Program-made: the position numbers and the translations under genes
DNA from: a virus
Strand: one strand, 5' to 3'
Virus record (IMG/VR): IMGVR_UViG_3300018080_000040
Span: 1 to 45,857 of that record
Length of the DNA: 45,857 bases
The notes under the pieces: generated by a model
Told to the model about the DNA's origin: nothing
Databases searched by the model: none
What the model saw: only the letters and a program-made list of their open reading frames with translations
Part shown: positions 31,273 through 37,938 of the stretch, one piece after another
How positions within the stretch are numbered: the first letter of the stretch is position 1
Layout of the letters: every line of letters begins with the position of its first letter

Positions 31273-31343
31273 CCCGGGAACGCTCTGTTAGCTGAAGCGC
31301 TCGCCGTGATGCCGACTCCTTCCCCAGTGGCTAAAGCCAGAGG
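31273..31343 (-). other. 71-base gap with possible hairpins
   Basis: Holds no gene. On the minus strand TGGCTTTAGCCA forms a tight stem near its 5' end, and a CCCTTTTTT run follows further down at 31254-31262. The pieces are not arranged as a standard terminator. It may separate two messages, since a fresh Shine-Dalgarno starts the nuclease gene. Confidence 0.3.
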
Positions 31344-31691
31344 CTAATCATCGTCCCCATGGCTCACTTTTTTGGATTTCACTTTCGCGGAAGTGTCGAG
31401 CTCGAACTCATAATCATCACCCTCGAGCTCAATCTGGAAGCGAGTGAATTCCTTCTTTGCCATCATCAGGCAAAGGTCCTCCCGGGCATCCTTCTCGATC
31501 GCGGCGAATTTTTTCCGCTCGATCTCTGCCGCCTTCATCTTGCGCGCCAGTTTCTCGATCGGCTTCGGCACTTTCATCCCGGGGAAAAGGCTGCCGCTGT
31601 CCGGGTCCCGCTCCTTCTTGAGCGGCGGCGGCTGCTTCGCGGTTTTCTTCTTAGCCGGCCGGCCCGGCTTCCGCGTCGTGCTTCTGACCAT
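31344..31691 (-). CDS. small basic protein, unknown
   Basis: A 115-residue protein with a basic Lys/Pro N terminus (RKPGRPAKKKTAKQPPPLKK), a helix (IEKLARKMKAAEIERKKFAA) and a beta-rich end (FTRFQIELEGDDYEFELDTS). The N-terminal 'GRPAKK' recalls AT-hook DNA contacts. AGGAGG lies before the start. No family recognised; early DNA-binding protein is a guess. Confidence 0.7.
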   Translation of the reverse strand: MVRSTTRKPGRPAKKKTAKQPPPLKKERDPDSGSLFPGMKVPKPIEKLARKMKAAEIERKKFAAIEKDAREDLCLMMAKKEFTRFQIELEGDDYEFELDTSAKVKSKKVSHGDDD

Positions 31692-31825
31692 GAATTCCTC
31701 CTATTGTCGGCCAGTTCGAGGGTCTGCCTCATCAGTGCCTGGAGACCATTCCAGACAGTCGCGGAGCGGCGAGCATCTCGCTCGGCTTCATCTCGGGTGG
31801 TGAAGCGCGTCCGATTCCCGAACAC
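31574..31825 (-). CDS. possible small gene with GTG start (doubtful)
   Basis: The 156-base gap between two genes holds a frame starting GTG at 31825, reading VFGNRTRFTTRDEAERDARR then SATVWNGLQALMRQTLELAD. This part looks protein-like (a 'FTTrdEAerdAr' segment is common in small phage proteins). The frame then runs 118 bases into the next gene, where it becomes Arg-rich and looks like shadow. Either the gene is real with an odd overlap or a base is missing. Confidence 0.3.
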   Translation of the reverse strand: MFGNRTRFTTRDEAERDARRSATVWNGLQALMRQTLELADNRRNSWSEARRGSRAGRLRRKPRSSRRRSRRSGTRTAAAFSPG

Positions 31826-31847
31826 GGTACCCGCTCCGCGATTCGGC

Positions 31848-32033
31848 TCAGGAGTGAAGGACTTCTGTGAGCTGGTTAGTCGCTTCGATGAGCGAGTCTC
31901 TCGCCGCCTCGAGCTTCTCCTTCTGCTCTGAAGGGACCTTCTCGTCCTGGGCTTTTTCGTAGACATCATTCGCACAGTGAATGATCTTGTCCTTCGTTTT
32001 CCGCAGTTCTTTCTTGAATGACTTCGGCATCAT
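31848..32033 (-). CDS. 61-residue helical protein
   Basis: A short charged helix protein (MMPKSFKKELRKTKDKIIHC, KVPSEQKEKLEAARDSLIEA) with GGAGGAGCG before the start and a 4-base overlap with the upstream gene. Coiled-coil-like; no family recognised. Confidence 0.65.
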   Translation of the reverse strand: MMPKSFKKELRKTKDKIIHCANDVYEKAQDEKVPSEQKEKLEAARDSLIEATNQLTEVLHS

Positions 32034-32350
32034 TTCGCTCCTCCATTCTGGACCAGGGCACGGCAGCGCGCAGCCTGAGCGCGCAGTCCCCGGGCCGGGT
32101 TATCTGATACACATCTGCCGGCAGCTTTGTCCCAATACTCGGCCGCCTTCTCCAGGTCTCCCTTGACCTCCTCCTCGATCGCTCTGTTCGCCCAGGTGGA
32201 CGGACATTTTTCGTCTGGCATATTGCCCTCCTTCTTTCTCTTGCATCGCTTACAGAGGCCGCTGGCGGTCCTCCGGCCCATCAGGGATGAAGTTGACCGC
32301 CTGGAGATTTCCCTCTTGCAGCTGACGCAGATATATGAAATTATTCCCAT
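32030..32350 (-). CDS. zinc-finger/TPR-like small protein with internal start
   Basis: A 106-residue frame. Its first 43 residues have CVSC and CKRC (one zinc site) in a basic setting. From Met44 on (MPDEKCPSTWANRAIEEEVK, GDLEKAAEYWDKAAGRCVSD) it looks like a helical hairpin repeat. A strong AGGAGGG lies just before Met44 at 32221, so a 63-residue short form may be made too, or be the main product. Confidence 0.65.
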   Translation of the reverse strand: MGIISYICVSCKREISRRSTSSLMGRRTASGLCKRCKRKKEGNMPDEKCPSTWANRAIEEEVKGDLEKAAEYWDKAAGRCVSDNPARGLRAQAARCRALVQNGGAK

Positions 32351-32353
32351 TAC

Positions 32354-32539
32354 TCAGACCTTCGCCTTCTTCTGCTCCACGCCGAGATCATAGCCTCGCG
32401 TGTAGGCCTTCTGGATCGCTTTCGACTTGTCGCTCATGTCGCGTCGGTCCGTCCCGTTGCAGGCGTCCGCATGGCCGCGCATGAAGAAGTGGTGAGCCTT
32501 CGCTCCTCGGTTCCCCGGTAGCCCGAATGCTTTACTCAT
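32354..32539 (-). CDS. 61-residue unknown protein
   Basis: From the ATG at 32539, with GGAGGG before it: MSKAFGLPGNRGAKAHHFFM, then RGHADACNGTDRRDMSDKSK and AIQKAYTRGYDLGVEQ. Basic and His-rich, partly helical. An upstream in-frame start would extend into the preceding gene and lacks a ribosome site. No family recognised. Confidence 0.65.
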   Translation of the reverse strand: MSKAFGLPGNRGAKAHHFFMRGHADACNGTDRRDMSDKSKAIQKAYTRGYDLGVEQKKAKV

Positions 32540-32564
32540 GGATTGCCCTCCGTGAAAAAGTAAT

Positions 32565-33386
32565 TTAATAATCGCCCCAGCTGCACAGCACAGCTTCGGG
32601 TTTGACATTATTCTCTATATCCTCTTCGACTTTAGCCAGGACATCCGCCAGGCTCTCGTCGATCTTGAAGGTGTGGCCGATCTGCTTTTCGACTTCGACA
32701 TACTCGCGAAGAAGCTCCTGATTGTAGTGACCGGCGACGACCAGCGCCTCGAACGGTGCATAGATACAGAAGCAGCAGCTGAGTCTCGGCATGCCGAGAT
32801 CGTAGGCTTTGTGATACCGGACACCGCTCTCTTTGATCGTGTCCCAGACTTCCTGGATCAGCCAGGAGTGGATCGGCAGCCATACATCGACATGTCGCCG
32901 GCTGTTCGTATTCCGCTTATCTTCTTTGAATGGCGCGAGCTTCTCTCGGGCCTTGCTCTCCTGAGCTCTCATTCCCATACAGTTCAGAATCCGGGCCTGA
33001 CGATCAATGCCTTGGTCCCGGAGTTCCTTCGCGAGACGAGTGAATAATTTCGCGACCGGCGCGCGCTTAAATTCTGAAGTACACCAGCGGGCATTGTAGC
33101 CCGGCCACTTGTTCCGGCTGGTCGCATATTCGAGCATGTCGTCCTGAGTCCGTTCGACGATCTCGAAGCGGATGCCATAGTGAGCAGCCTGCTCGGCCGC
33201 GAGGTCTTTCGTGCCTTCCCATTCGACTTTGCCGAGATCGGCATGAACGGCGACGACGCGATCCAGAACTCCCTGGCTTTCGGCCAGATCACACACGAAG
33301 TCCATCATGGTCTGGGAGTCTTTGCCGGCGCTCGTGTTGATCACGATCCAGTCGTAGCTCCTCAGGTCTCTCTTCTCTTTGGCCAT
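32565..33386 (-). CDS. PAPS-reductase-family PP-loop protein
   Basis: A 273-residue protein with the PP-loop WIVINTSAGKDSQTMMDFV (SxGKDS type ATP pyrophosphatase loop), a following VVAVHADLGKVEWEGT, the substrate-side NARWCTSEFKRAPV, and a C-terminal CCFCIYA Cys cluster. This fits phage members of the phosphoadenosine phosphosulfate reductase/DndC-like family, some of which take part in sulfur-based nucleic-acid modification; others are unassigned. It is the first gene of the early operon, after a structured leader. The ATG at 33386 has GGAG 6 bases before it; a longer frame starting in the leader is rejected. Confidence 0.85.
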   Translation of the reverse strand: MAKEKRDLRSYDWIVINTSAGKDSQTMMDFVCDLAESQGVLDRVVAVHADLGKVEWEGTKDLAAEQAAHYGIRFEIVERTQDDMLEYATSRNKWPGYNARWCTSEFKRAPVAKLFTRLAKELRDQGIDRQARILNCMGMRAQESKAREKLAPFKEDKRNTNSRRHVDVWLPIHSWLIQEVWDTIKESGVRYHKAYDLGMPRLSCCFCIYAPFEALVVAGHYNQELLREYVEVEKQIGHTFKIDESLADVLAKVEEDIENNVKPEAVLCSWGDY

Positions 33387-33634
33387 GTTATTCTCCATCA
33401 TAGAATAAAGGCCGGGCCGGCTGGTCCAGGGACGAGGGTGATGATGGCACACGACGCCCCAGAGAGACCAGCGCGGCCCGATATGTTTTCGATTTGTATC
33501 CGTGTGCCATCATGGAGCTAAATGGTAACAGATAACGAAAACCTGTCAAGAACTATTTTCAAAAAAGATCACACAGTATTCATAAAAGGCCAGTATTCGC
33601 CCAAAAGTGCCAGATTTCGGGGTCGATTTTAGGC
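33387..33634 (-). promoter_or_regulatory. early operon leader with interlocked inverted repeats
   Basis: The gap of 340 bases between the operons holds no gene. In minus-strand order it shows ATGATGGCACACG (33513-33501), CGGGCCGCGCTGGTC (33480-33466), CGTGTGCCATCAT (33453-33441) and GACCAGCCGGCCCG (33426-33413): the first pairs with the third over 13 bases, the second with the fourth over 14 pairs with one bulge. That is the order of an H-type pseudoknot. ATGATGG occurs once more at 33401-33395, overlapping the GGAG ribosome site, and is complementary to CCATCAT of the third element. Switching between pairings could hide or free the ribosome site of the PP-loop gene. Confidence 0.65.
33522..33549 (-). 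promoter_or_regulatory. early operon promoter (TTGACA-N14-GTTACC)
   Basis: TTGACA at 33549-33544, then 14 bases, then GTTACC; the -10-like hexamer TACCAT (33527-33522) is at 16-base spacing. It matches the motif at 16.6 kb in every fixed position and in spacing. The start point would be near 33515, at the first base of the leader's inverted repeats. The region is AT-rich compared with the rest of the genome. Confidence 0.7.
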
Positions 33635-33676
33635 AAAAAAAAAGAGGGACAGGATGGCCGACGACCCCTGTCCCTC
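33635..33676 (-). terminator. strong intrinsic terminator ending the late operon
   Basis: On the minus strand GAGGGACAGG, a 13-base loop, CCTGTCCCTC and then nine T in a row (33643-33635). A perfect 10-bp GC-rich stem with a T9 tail is a textbook rho-independent terminator. It lies 50 bases after the last gene of the late operon and directly ahead of the early promoter. Confidence 0.92.
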
Positions 33677-33726
33677 GCAAAGGCGAGCAGCGACGCGCGC
33701 GGCGCCAGGTTCTGCTCACCTCATCT

Positions 33727-34014
33727 TCAGCCTCCGGTGGAGATAGCTCCGCCCGTTGATCCGCTGCCCTTGTTCTTGTCCGAAACACTACCAGCCGAAG
33801 AGCCGACGGCGCTGGACTCCTTGCGCTTGACTTCACTCCAGATGTAAAAGCAGCCGACCACACAGAGGCCGACGAACTTCACACGGTCCAGCTCGCTGAT
33901 CGCGAGCCAGGCCAGGAGCGCGATCACATAGGCCCGCTTCGAGCAGATCGACTGGAGAGCGTTCTCGACGCTTCCGTATATCTGCGTCAGCACGGCGATG
34001 ATCTTCTCCTTCAT
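33727..34014 (-). CDS. membrane protein, holin candidate
   Basis: A 95-residue protein from the ATG at 34014, which has AAGGAG before it. After a helical head (EKIIAVLTQIYGSVENALQS) it has two close hydrophobic segments, about residues 30-42 (YVIALLAWLAI) and 47-61 (KFVGLCVVGCFYIW), then a basic cluster and a Ser/Gly-rich tail. A two-helix hairpin with a basic tail is a class II holin-like layout. Last gene of the late operon, among other membrane proteins. Confidence 0.65.
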   Translation of the reverse strand: MKEKIIAVLTQIYGSVENALQSICSKRAYVIALLAWLAISELDRVKFVGLCVVGCFYIWSEVKRKESSAVGSSAGSVSDKNKGSGSTGGAISTGG

Positions 34015-34025
34015 GCTGTTCTCCT

Positions 34026-34400
34026 TCATGTCTGATGGCTCTGGATTTCCCGCAGAGTGTCGGCCATCTTCTCCTGGGTCTCTGCGAGTCGCGACATGTG
34101 CATCGCTGTCTGTTCTGAACTTTTGGCGATCCGTTCCTGGTTCTTTACAATCGAGCGCGGAGAGTAGACCATCGGCAGCCCGTCCCCGTCCGTTTTGGAA
34201 TGCTGCTCATGCAGGCTCTTCACCTTGTCGTTCGTGTCGATCGTGATGGCCTTGATGTCTTTGACGGTCTCGGTCCCAGGCGTTGACCCGTTCCCGTTTC
34301 CGTTCTTGCCTTTGAGCTTGATCATCAGGTTCACGAACTCCCGGATGATTAACACGGCGAAGATGCCGCCGGCGCTCAGCTGTACGATCCAATTATCCAT
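34026..34400 (-). CDS. single-pass membrane protein, BhlA/UviB holin-like candidate
   Basis: A 124-residue protein with one N-terminal transmembrane segment (WIVQLSAGGIFAVLIIREFV) followed by KLKGK, a Gly/Asn linker and a long coiled-coil-prone part (SEQTAMHMSRLAETQEKMAD). The short N-terminal helix followed by charges recalls BhlA/UviB-like holins. Lies between two other membrane proteins. Confidence 0.65.
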   Translation of the reverse strand: MDNWIVQLSAGGIFAVLIIREFVNLMIKLKGKNGNGNGSTPGTETVKDIKAITIDTNDKVKSLHEQHSKTDGDGLPMVYSPRSIVKNQERIAKSSEQTAMHMSRLAETQEKMADTLREIQSHQT

Positions 34401-34412
34401 GCGTCCCTCCTC

Positions 34413-34895
34413 TTACTGCTTCAGCAGTCTCTTCTCAAGTATCTCCTTCAAAATGCGAGCGCCGAGCCAGAGCACCGCGAGCACAAAGAGGAGGACCGTG
34501 CCGACCAGGCCGATCCCATACAGTGCCGAGTTCATTGACTTGCTCGTTCTTGTCTTAACATCTCCGCCGACCTCCCCGATCTTATTGCTGACGCTGTCCT
34601 GGAAGGTCTCGAACTTCTGGTCGATCTTCGTGATGATAGTGTTCACGATCTCGCTGAAGTTCTGCTGGATTTTAGTCAGCTGACCGTTCAGCTGCTCGAT
34701 ATTCTCCTTCATGGCCTGCTGGTTATCCAGGGAAGTCTTGAGCCGATTGTCCAGCTCCGTGTTCGGCTTCACGCTGGCGCTGTTCCCGTTACAGGAGCAC
34801 TGAGACAGAAGCACCGCCAGGAGAGCCACGAAACAGAGAACTCCCATCACCAGGCGACCTTTCGGTCCGAGGCTGTCGCGGTCGTGCTGACTCAC
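34413..34895 (-). CDS. two-membrane-segment coiled-coil protein, unimolecular spanin-like
   Basis: A 160-residue protein. Residues 15-32 (LVMGVLCFVALLAVLLSQ) are a signal-anchor or lipoprotein-like segment followed by CSCNGN; residues 36-120 are polar and coiled-coil-like; residues 124-146 (ALYGIGLVGTVLLFVLAVLW) are a second membrane segment with a basic end. A lipoprotein-like N terminus plus a C-terminal membrane helix is the layout of unimolecular spanins, but the lipobox (SQC) is poor, so a two-pass inner-membrane protein is the alternative. It is next to the holin-like genes. Confidence 0.65.
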   Translation of the reverse strand: MSQHDRDSLGPKGRLVMGVLCFVALLAVLLSQCSCNGNSASVKPNTELDNRLKTSLDNQQAMKENIEQLNGQLTKIQQNFSEIVNTIITKIDQKFETFQDSVSNKIGEVGGDVKTRTSKSMNSALYGIGLVGTVLLFVLAVLWLGARILKEILEKRLLKQ

Positions 34896-35188
34896 TCCTT
34901 CGCCCGTTCATGAACGACGCTGTGAACGAAGTCCAAGACCGTCAGCTCGGACAGGACCGGAGCCTTGCCGAGATGAGTCTCCAGCTCTCCGAGTGCCGTC
35001 TCGACGGTGAGCTCGGACAGGTCGACGACCACGCCGCCCCGATCCTTCTCCTCGTGTTCGGTTGACGACAGGACCACATCGGCCCGCAGCTGCTCGTCTC
35101 CGATCTTGACGGCGCTCACTGCGCGCCGGTTGAAAGCCACGGACTTCACGGCCTTCACTTCTCTGGTCTCACTGATTTCTCGTGCCAT
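34892..35188 (-). CDS. small unknown protein between fibre and lysis genes
   Basis: A 98-residue soluble protein (AREISETREVKAVKSVAFNR, RRAVSAVKIGDEQLRADVVL, DLSELTVETALGELETHLGK). Mixed strand and helix, no membrane segment or enzyme motif. Its stop overlaps the next gene by 4 bases. It might be a fibre chaperone by position. No family recognised. Confidence 0.7.
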   Translation of the reverse strand: MAREISETREVKAVKSVAFNRRAVSAVKIGDEQLRADVVLSSTEHEEKDRGGVVVDLSELTVETALGELETHLGKAPVLSELTVLDFVHSVVHERAKE

Positions 35189-35205
35189 TGTTTTCTCCTT
35201 TATGG

Positions 35206-37926
35206 CTAAGACTTATGAACATAAAAATTGATATTTCTCGGCGTGACATCTGCCGCGCTGCTAAGGTTCATAACGGCGAGCCAGATCCGATCATTCTCTC
35301 CGAGTCGGACCTTGCCGGAAAGACTTTGCGCTCCGGTGTCATTGATCGCGAACCGGCGCCGGCTGACGACCTTGTCCTGGGCCGTCGCATTTTTGAACAC
35401 CTTGAACTCGAAGTCCTGGTTCGTGCCGGCAGTCGATCCGGAGATCGAGACGATGATCTCGAAGTTCCCGATCGCTCCGTATACATTGTCATTGACAGCC
35501 AGGTATGAGGGCTCGTCCCAGGTGCCGGTCCTGGTGACATTCCAGACGGCCGTCACATTGAAGTCGTTCACATTCACGGAGTTGATCACATAGGCGCCAT
35601 CGTAATCCGTGGTATTGGTCAGCACGACAATGTCGCCGGCACTGAGGCCATGAGCTGCGGATGTCACATCGATCGTTCCACCTCCGCCATCCGCGACGGC
35701 CGTGATCGCTCCGGTCCCTCCAGCTCCGAAGGTCATGAGGTCCAGGAAGCCGCCAGAGGCCAGGCCCCTCACGGCGTGCCAGGCGTTCGCCACATTGATC
35801 GTGAGGGCGGTGGCGTTGTCGTGGTCCTCCATCTCGCCCTCGATATGCTCCTCGACATATATCCGGCCGACCGCAGACCCGGAGATCACGCCGCCGAATT
35901 TGCAGGCGCGGAGGATCACATCCGAATGAGTCGCGGCATGTGTGATCGTACTCTTGAAGTCGCAGCCGGTTCCGTGGAAGTTTCCCTCGTTCAGATTGAC
36001 CGCTCCGTCAATCTGGCAGTTACTCATCAGGATCGTCGTCCCTCTGAAGGTGGCCGTGCTTTTGAAGTGGCAATTACTAAACCACTGATCGCCGGCGCCG
36101 GTGACGCTCCCCACATCGGAATCGAACCGGCAGCCGGTGAAGTGGAAATCGATGGCTGTCGTCGGGATCACGATATTCCCCCGGACCCGACTGTTCGACA
36201 TGCGGAAGCCGCTGATCGGATTGCTCATCGTCAGAGCAGTGAGGTCGCAGTTGTTTACGGTGATGTCGTCGGCGTCCGCGTTCAGCTGCCCCCTGAATGA
36301 TTCGACAACCGCGTCCGGAGCTTCCAAGTTCAATAGCTTCCCGGTGACGCCGTGGCAGTTCGTCAAATATGCCTCGTCGCCGTTGATGTCCACCGTATCG
36401 TCGAAGAAGCAGCCTATGAATTTCGGTTGATCGATTCCGGTGTCCAGGAAAACGATCTCCTCAAAATTGCAGTTTGTAAACATGGGAGAGGTGTGGCCGG
36501 CGCCTGTCATATAAAGCGAATGGTTCGGGCTGCCGCTGTCGAATTCACAGTTCTCGAACCGGCTCTCAGTTCCATATGTGCCGTCAATATAAGCACCGTA
36601 CAGATAGCCACCATACACTCCGCCGAACGAGCAGTCACTCGCGAAGATGGTCTGATCAATAACCCAAAGGCCATGCCTATATCTGTATGTGTTGCTTCCG
36701 TTGATCATCTTGCAGTTTGAGAAAAAACTTTTACCCTGGCCGCTGGCTCCGAACACCCCCCAGAAGCCATCGGTGAGGACATTGTTCAGATACCCATAAG
36801 TCTCGACCGATATATTGCTGAAGTGAGCCTCGGCTCCGAAGTGGACGAACATCGCCTCCGAAGCTGCCGGCGTGGTATGATTGACATCGTGCAGCGTGCA
36901 GTTGAATACATTGATATTATCGACGACCGTATGGTTCGAGTAACTATACAGAATTTCATCGAGGACCCAGTTGAAATGACAGTCCCGAATTGTGACCAGA
37001 GGATCAGCATCCAGCTCGTGCGTGTTGATACTGATCGCCCGACTCCAGGGATGAATCGCCATAGCGTTCTCGCCGCTTTCAGTATCCGATGCGGTGCCAA
37101 CGATCGTTGCGTTCGTGTCGTCCGTGACTGTCGCGATCTCATAGGTCCGGTTGTCGATCTGGATGAAGCTGCCGACGAAGAGCTCCGTGTTGAAAGCTGT
37201 CCCGACACCAGTCAGAGCTGAGAGTCCGGAGGTGATGCTGACGGTCCCGGTCATTTCCTGCATCCCATGAAACTCACACCGCTGGATATTGATCACGCCG
37301 TGTGGGTTCGCCTGGACACCGGCCCCCAGGCCTGTCGGATCGTGCCAGATTGCATCCATGTCCGGCGTACTGTTCGGCTTCCGGACTGGCGAGTTCTTGG
37401 TTCTGAATTCAATGTCGATCAGGTCCCAGGTGGAGGCGTTTGAATTATCGGGTCGGCTATACACCGGCATGATCGCGCAGGCGCTCGTCCGGTCCCCGCT
37501 GTATTGCACCTGGACAGTCATGTCGCGAATAGACCAGCGGCCCTCCCAGCTGGCAGAGGCGACGAGGCCGTAGGTTGTTTGATCAGTATAATCACAATAA
37601 GCGAACGCGATCCTCGGAGCATATTCCGGGTCGCCGGTCGTCGAGGTCCTGATCCAGTAGTTCGTCGCGTCCTCGTTCGTCCGGTCGAAAGTGAGGATCG
37701 TCCGCCCCTTGCCGGCTCCCTGGAAAGATACCGGGACCGTGTTGATGATCAGCGAGCGCTCGATCAGATACTCGCCGGGCCCGAGGAAAATAGTGAACGG
37801 TGCTTCGCTTGGATTTGCCTGAGTATAATCGACCGCCTCGGCTACATCCTCGAAGGCGCGGCCGTTGACCACGGCCAGCCCAGGAGCTCCAGCTGAGACG
37901 CTCGGTATTTGACTAATCTGTGTCAT
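35206..37926 (-). CDS. beta-helix tail fibre / tailspike protein
   Basis: A 906-residue protein. Residues 1-60 form a head that ends with the pectate-lyase-like start (AFEDVAEAVDYTQANPSEAP, FTIFLGPGEYLIERSLIINT). The next 600 residues are a right-handed beta-helix by pattern: short repeats with N/C/F ladders such as FENCEFDSG, FTNCNFEEI, FIGCFFDD, LTNCHGV. A small domain is inserted about residues 225-295 (VSITSGLSALTGVGTAFNTE). The C terminus has two beta modules, the last (NFEIIVSISGSTAGTNQDFE) resembling a receptor-binding jelly roll. No lyase active site is obvious. It probably binds or digests surface polysaccharide. Confidence 0.85.
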   Translation of the reverse strand: MTQISQIPSVSAGAPGLAVVNGRAFEDVAEAVDYTQANPSEAPFTIFLGPGEYLIERSLIINTVPVSFQGAGKGRTILTFDRTNEDATNYWIRTSTTGDPEYAPRIAFAYCDYTDQTTYGLVASASWEGRWSIRDMTVQVQYSGDRTSACAIMPVYSRPDNSNASTWDLIDIEFRTKNSPVRKPNSTPDMDAIWHDPTGLGAGVQANPHGVINIQRCEFHGMQEMTGTVSITSGLSALTGVGTAFNTELFVGSFIQIDNRTYEIATVTDDTNATIVGTASDTESGENAMAIHPWSRAISINTHELDADPLVTIRDCHFNWVLDEILYSYSNHTVVDNINVFNCTLHDVNHTTPAASEAMFVHFGAEAHFSNISVETYGYLNNVLTDGFWGVFGASGQGKSFFSNCKMINGSNTYRYRHGLWVIDQTIFASDCSFGGVYGGYLYGAYIDGTYGTESRFENCEFDSGSPNHSLYMTGAGHTSPMFTNCNFEEIVFLDTGIDQPKFIGCFFDDTVDINGDEAYLTNCHGVTGKLLNLEAPDAVVESFRGQLNADADDITVNNCDLTALTMSNPISGFRMSNSRVRGNIVIPTTAIDFHFTGCRFDSDVGSVTGAGDQWFSNCHFKSTATFRGTTILMSNCQIDGAVNLNEGNFHGTGCDFKSTITHAATHSDVILRACKFGGVISGSAVGRIYVEEHIEGEMEDHDNATALTINVANAWHAVRGLASGGFLDLMTFGAGGTGAITAVADGGGGTIDVTSAAHGLSAGDIVVLTNTTDYDGAYVINSVNVNDFNVTAVWNVTRTGTWDEPSYLAVNDNVYGAIGNFEIIVSISGSTAGTNQDFEFKVFKNATAQDKVVSRRRFAINDTGAQSLSGKVRLGENDRIWLAVMNLSSAADVTPRNINFYVHKS

Positions 37927-37938
37927 TTCAATCTCCTT

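Noticed and set aside
31273-31343. tRNA in the gap before the Cas4-like nuclease gene
   Set aside because: Some hairpin potential but no acceptor stem, T-loop consensus or anticodon arm could be fitted on either strand.
34413-34895. typical lipoprotein call for the 160-residue membrane protein
   Set aside because: The residues before the Cys (LSQ) do not meet the lipobox rule, so only a spanin-like layout is claimed.
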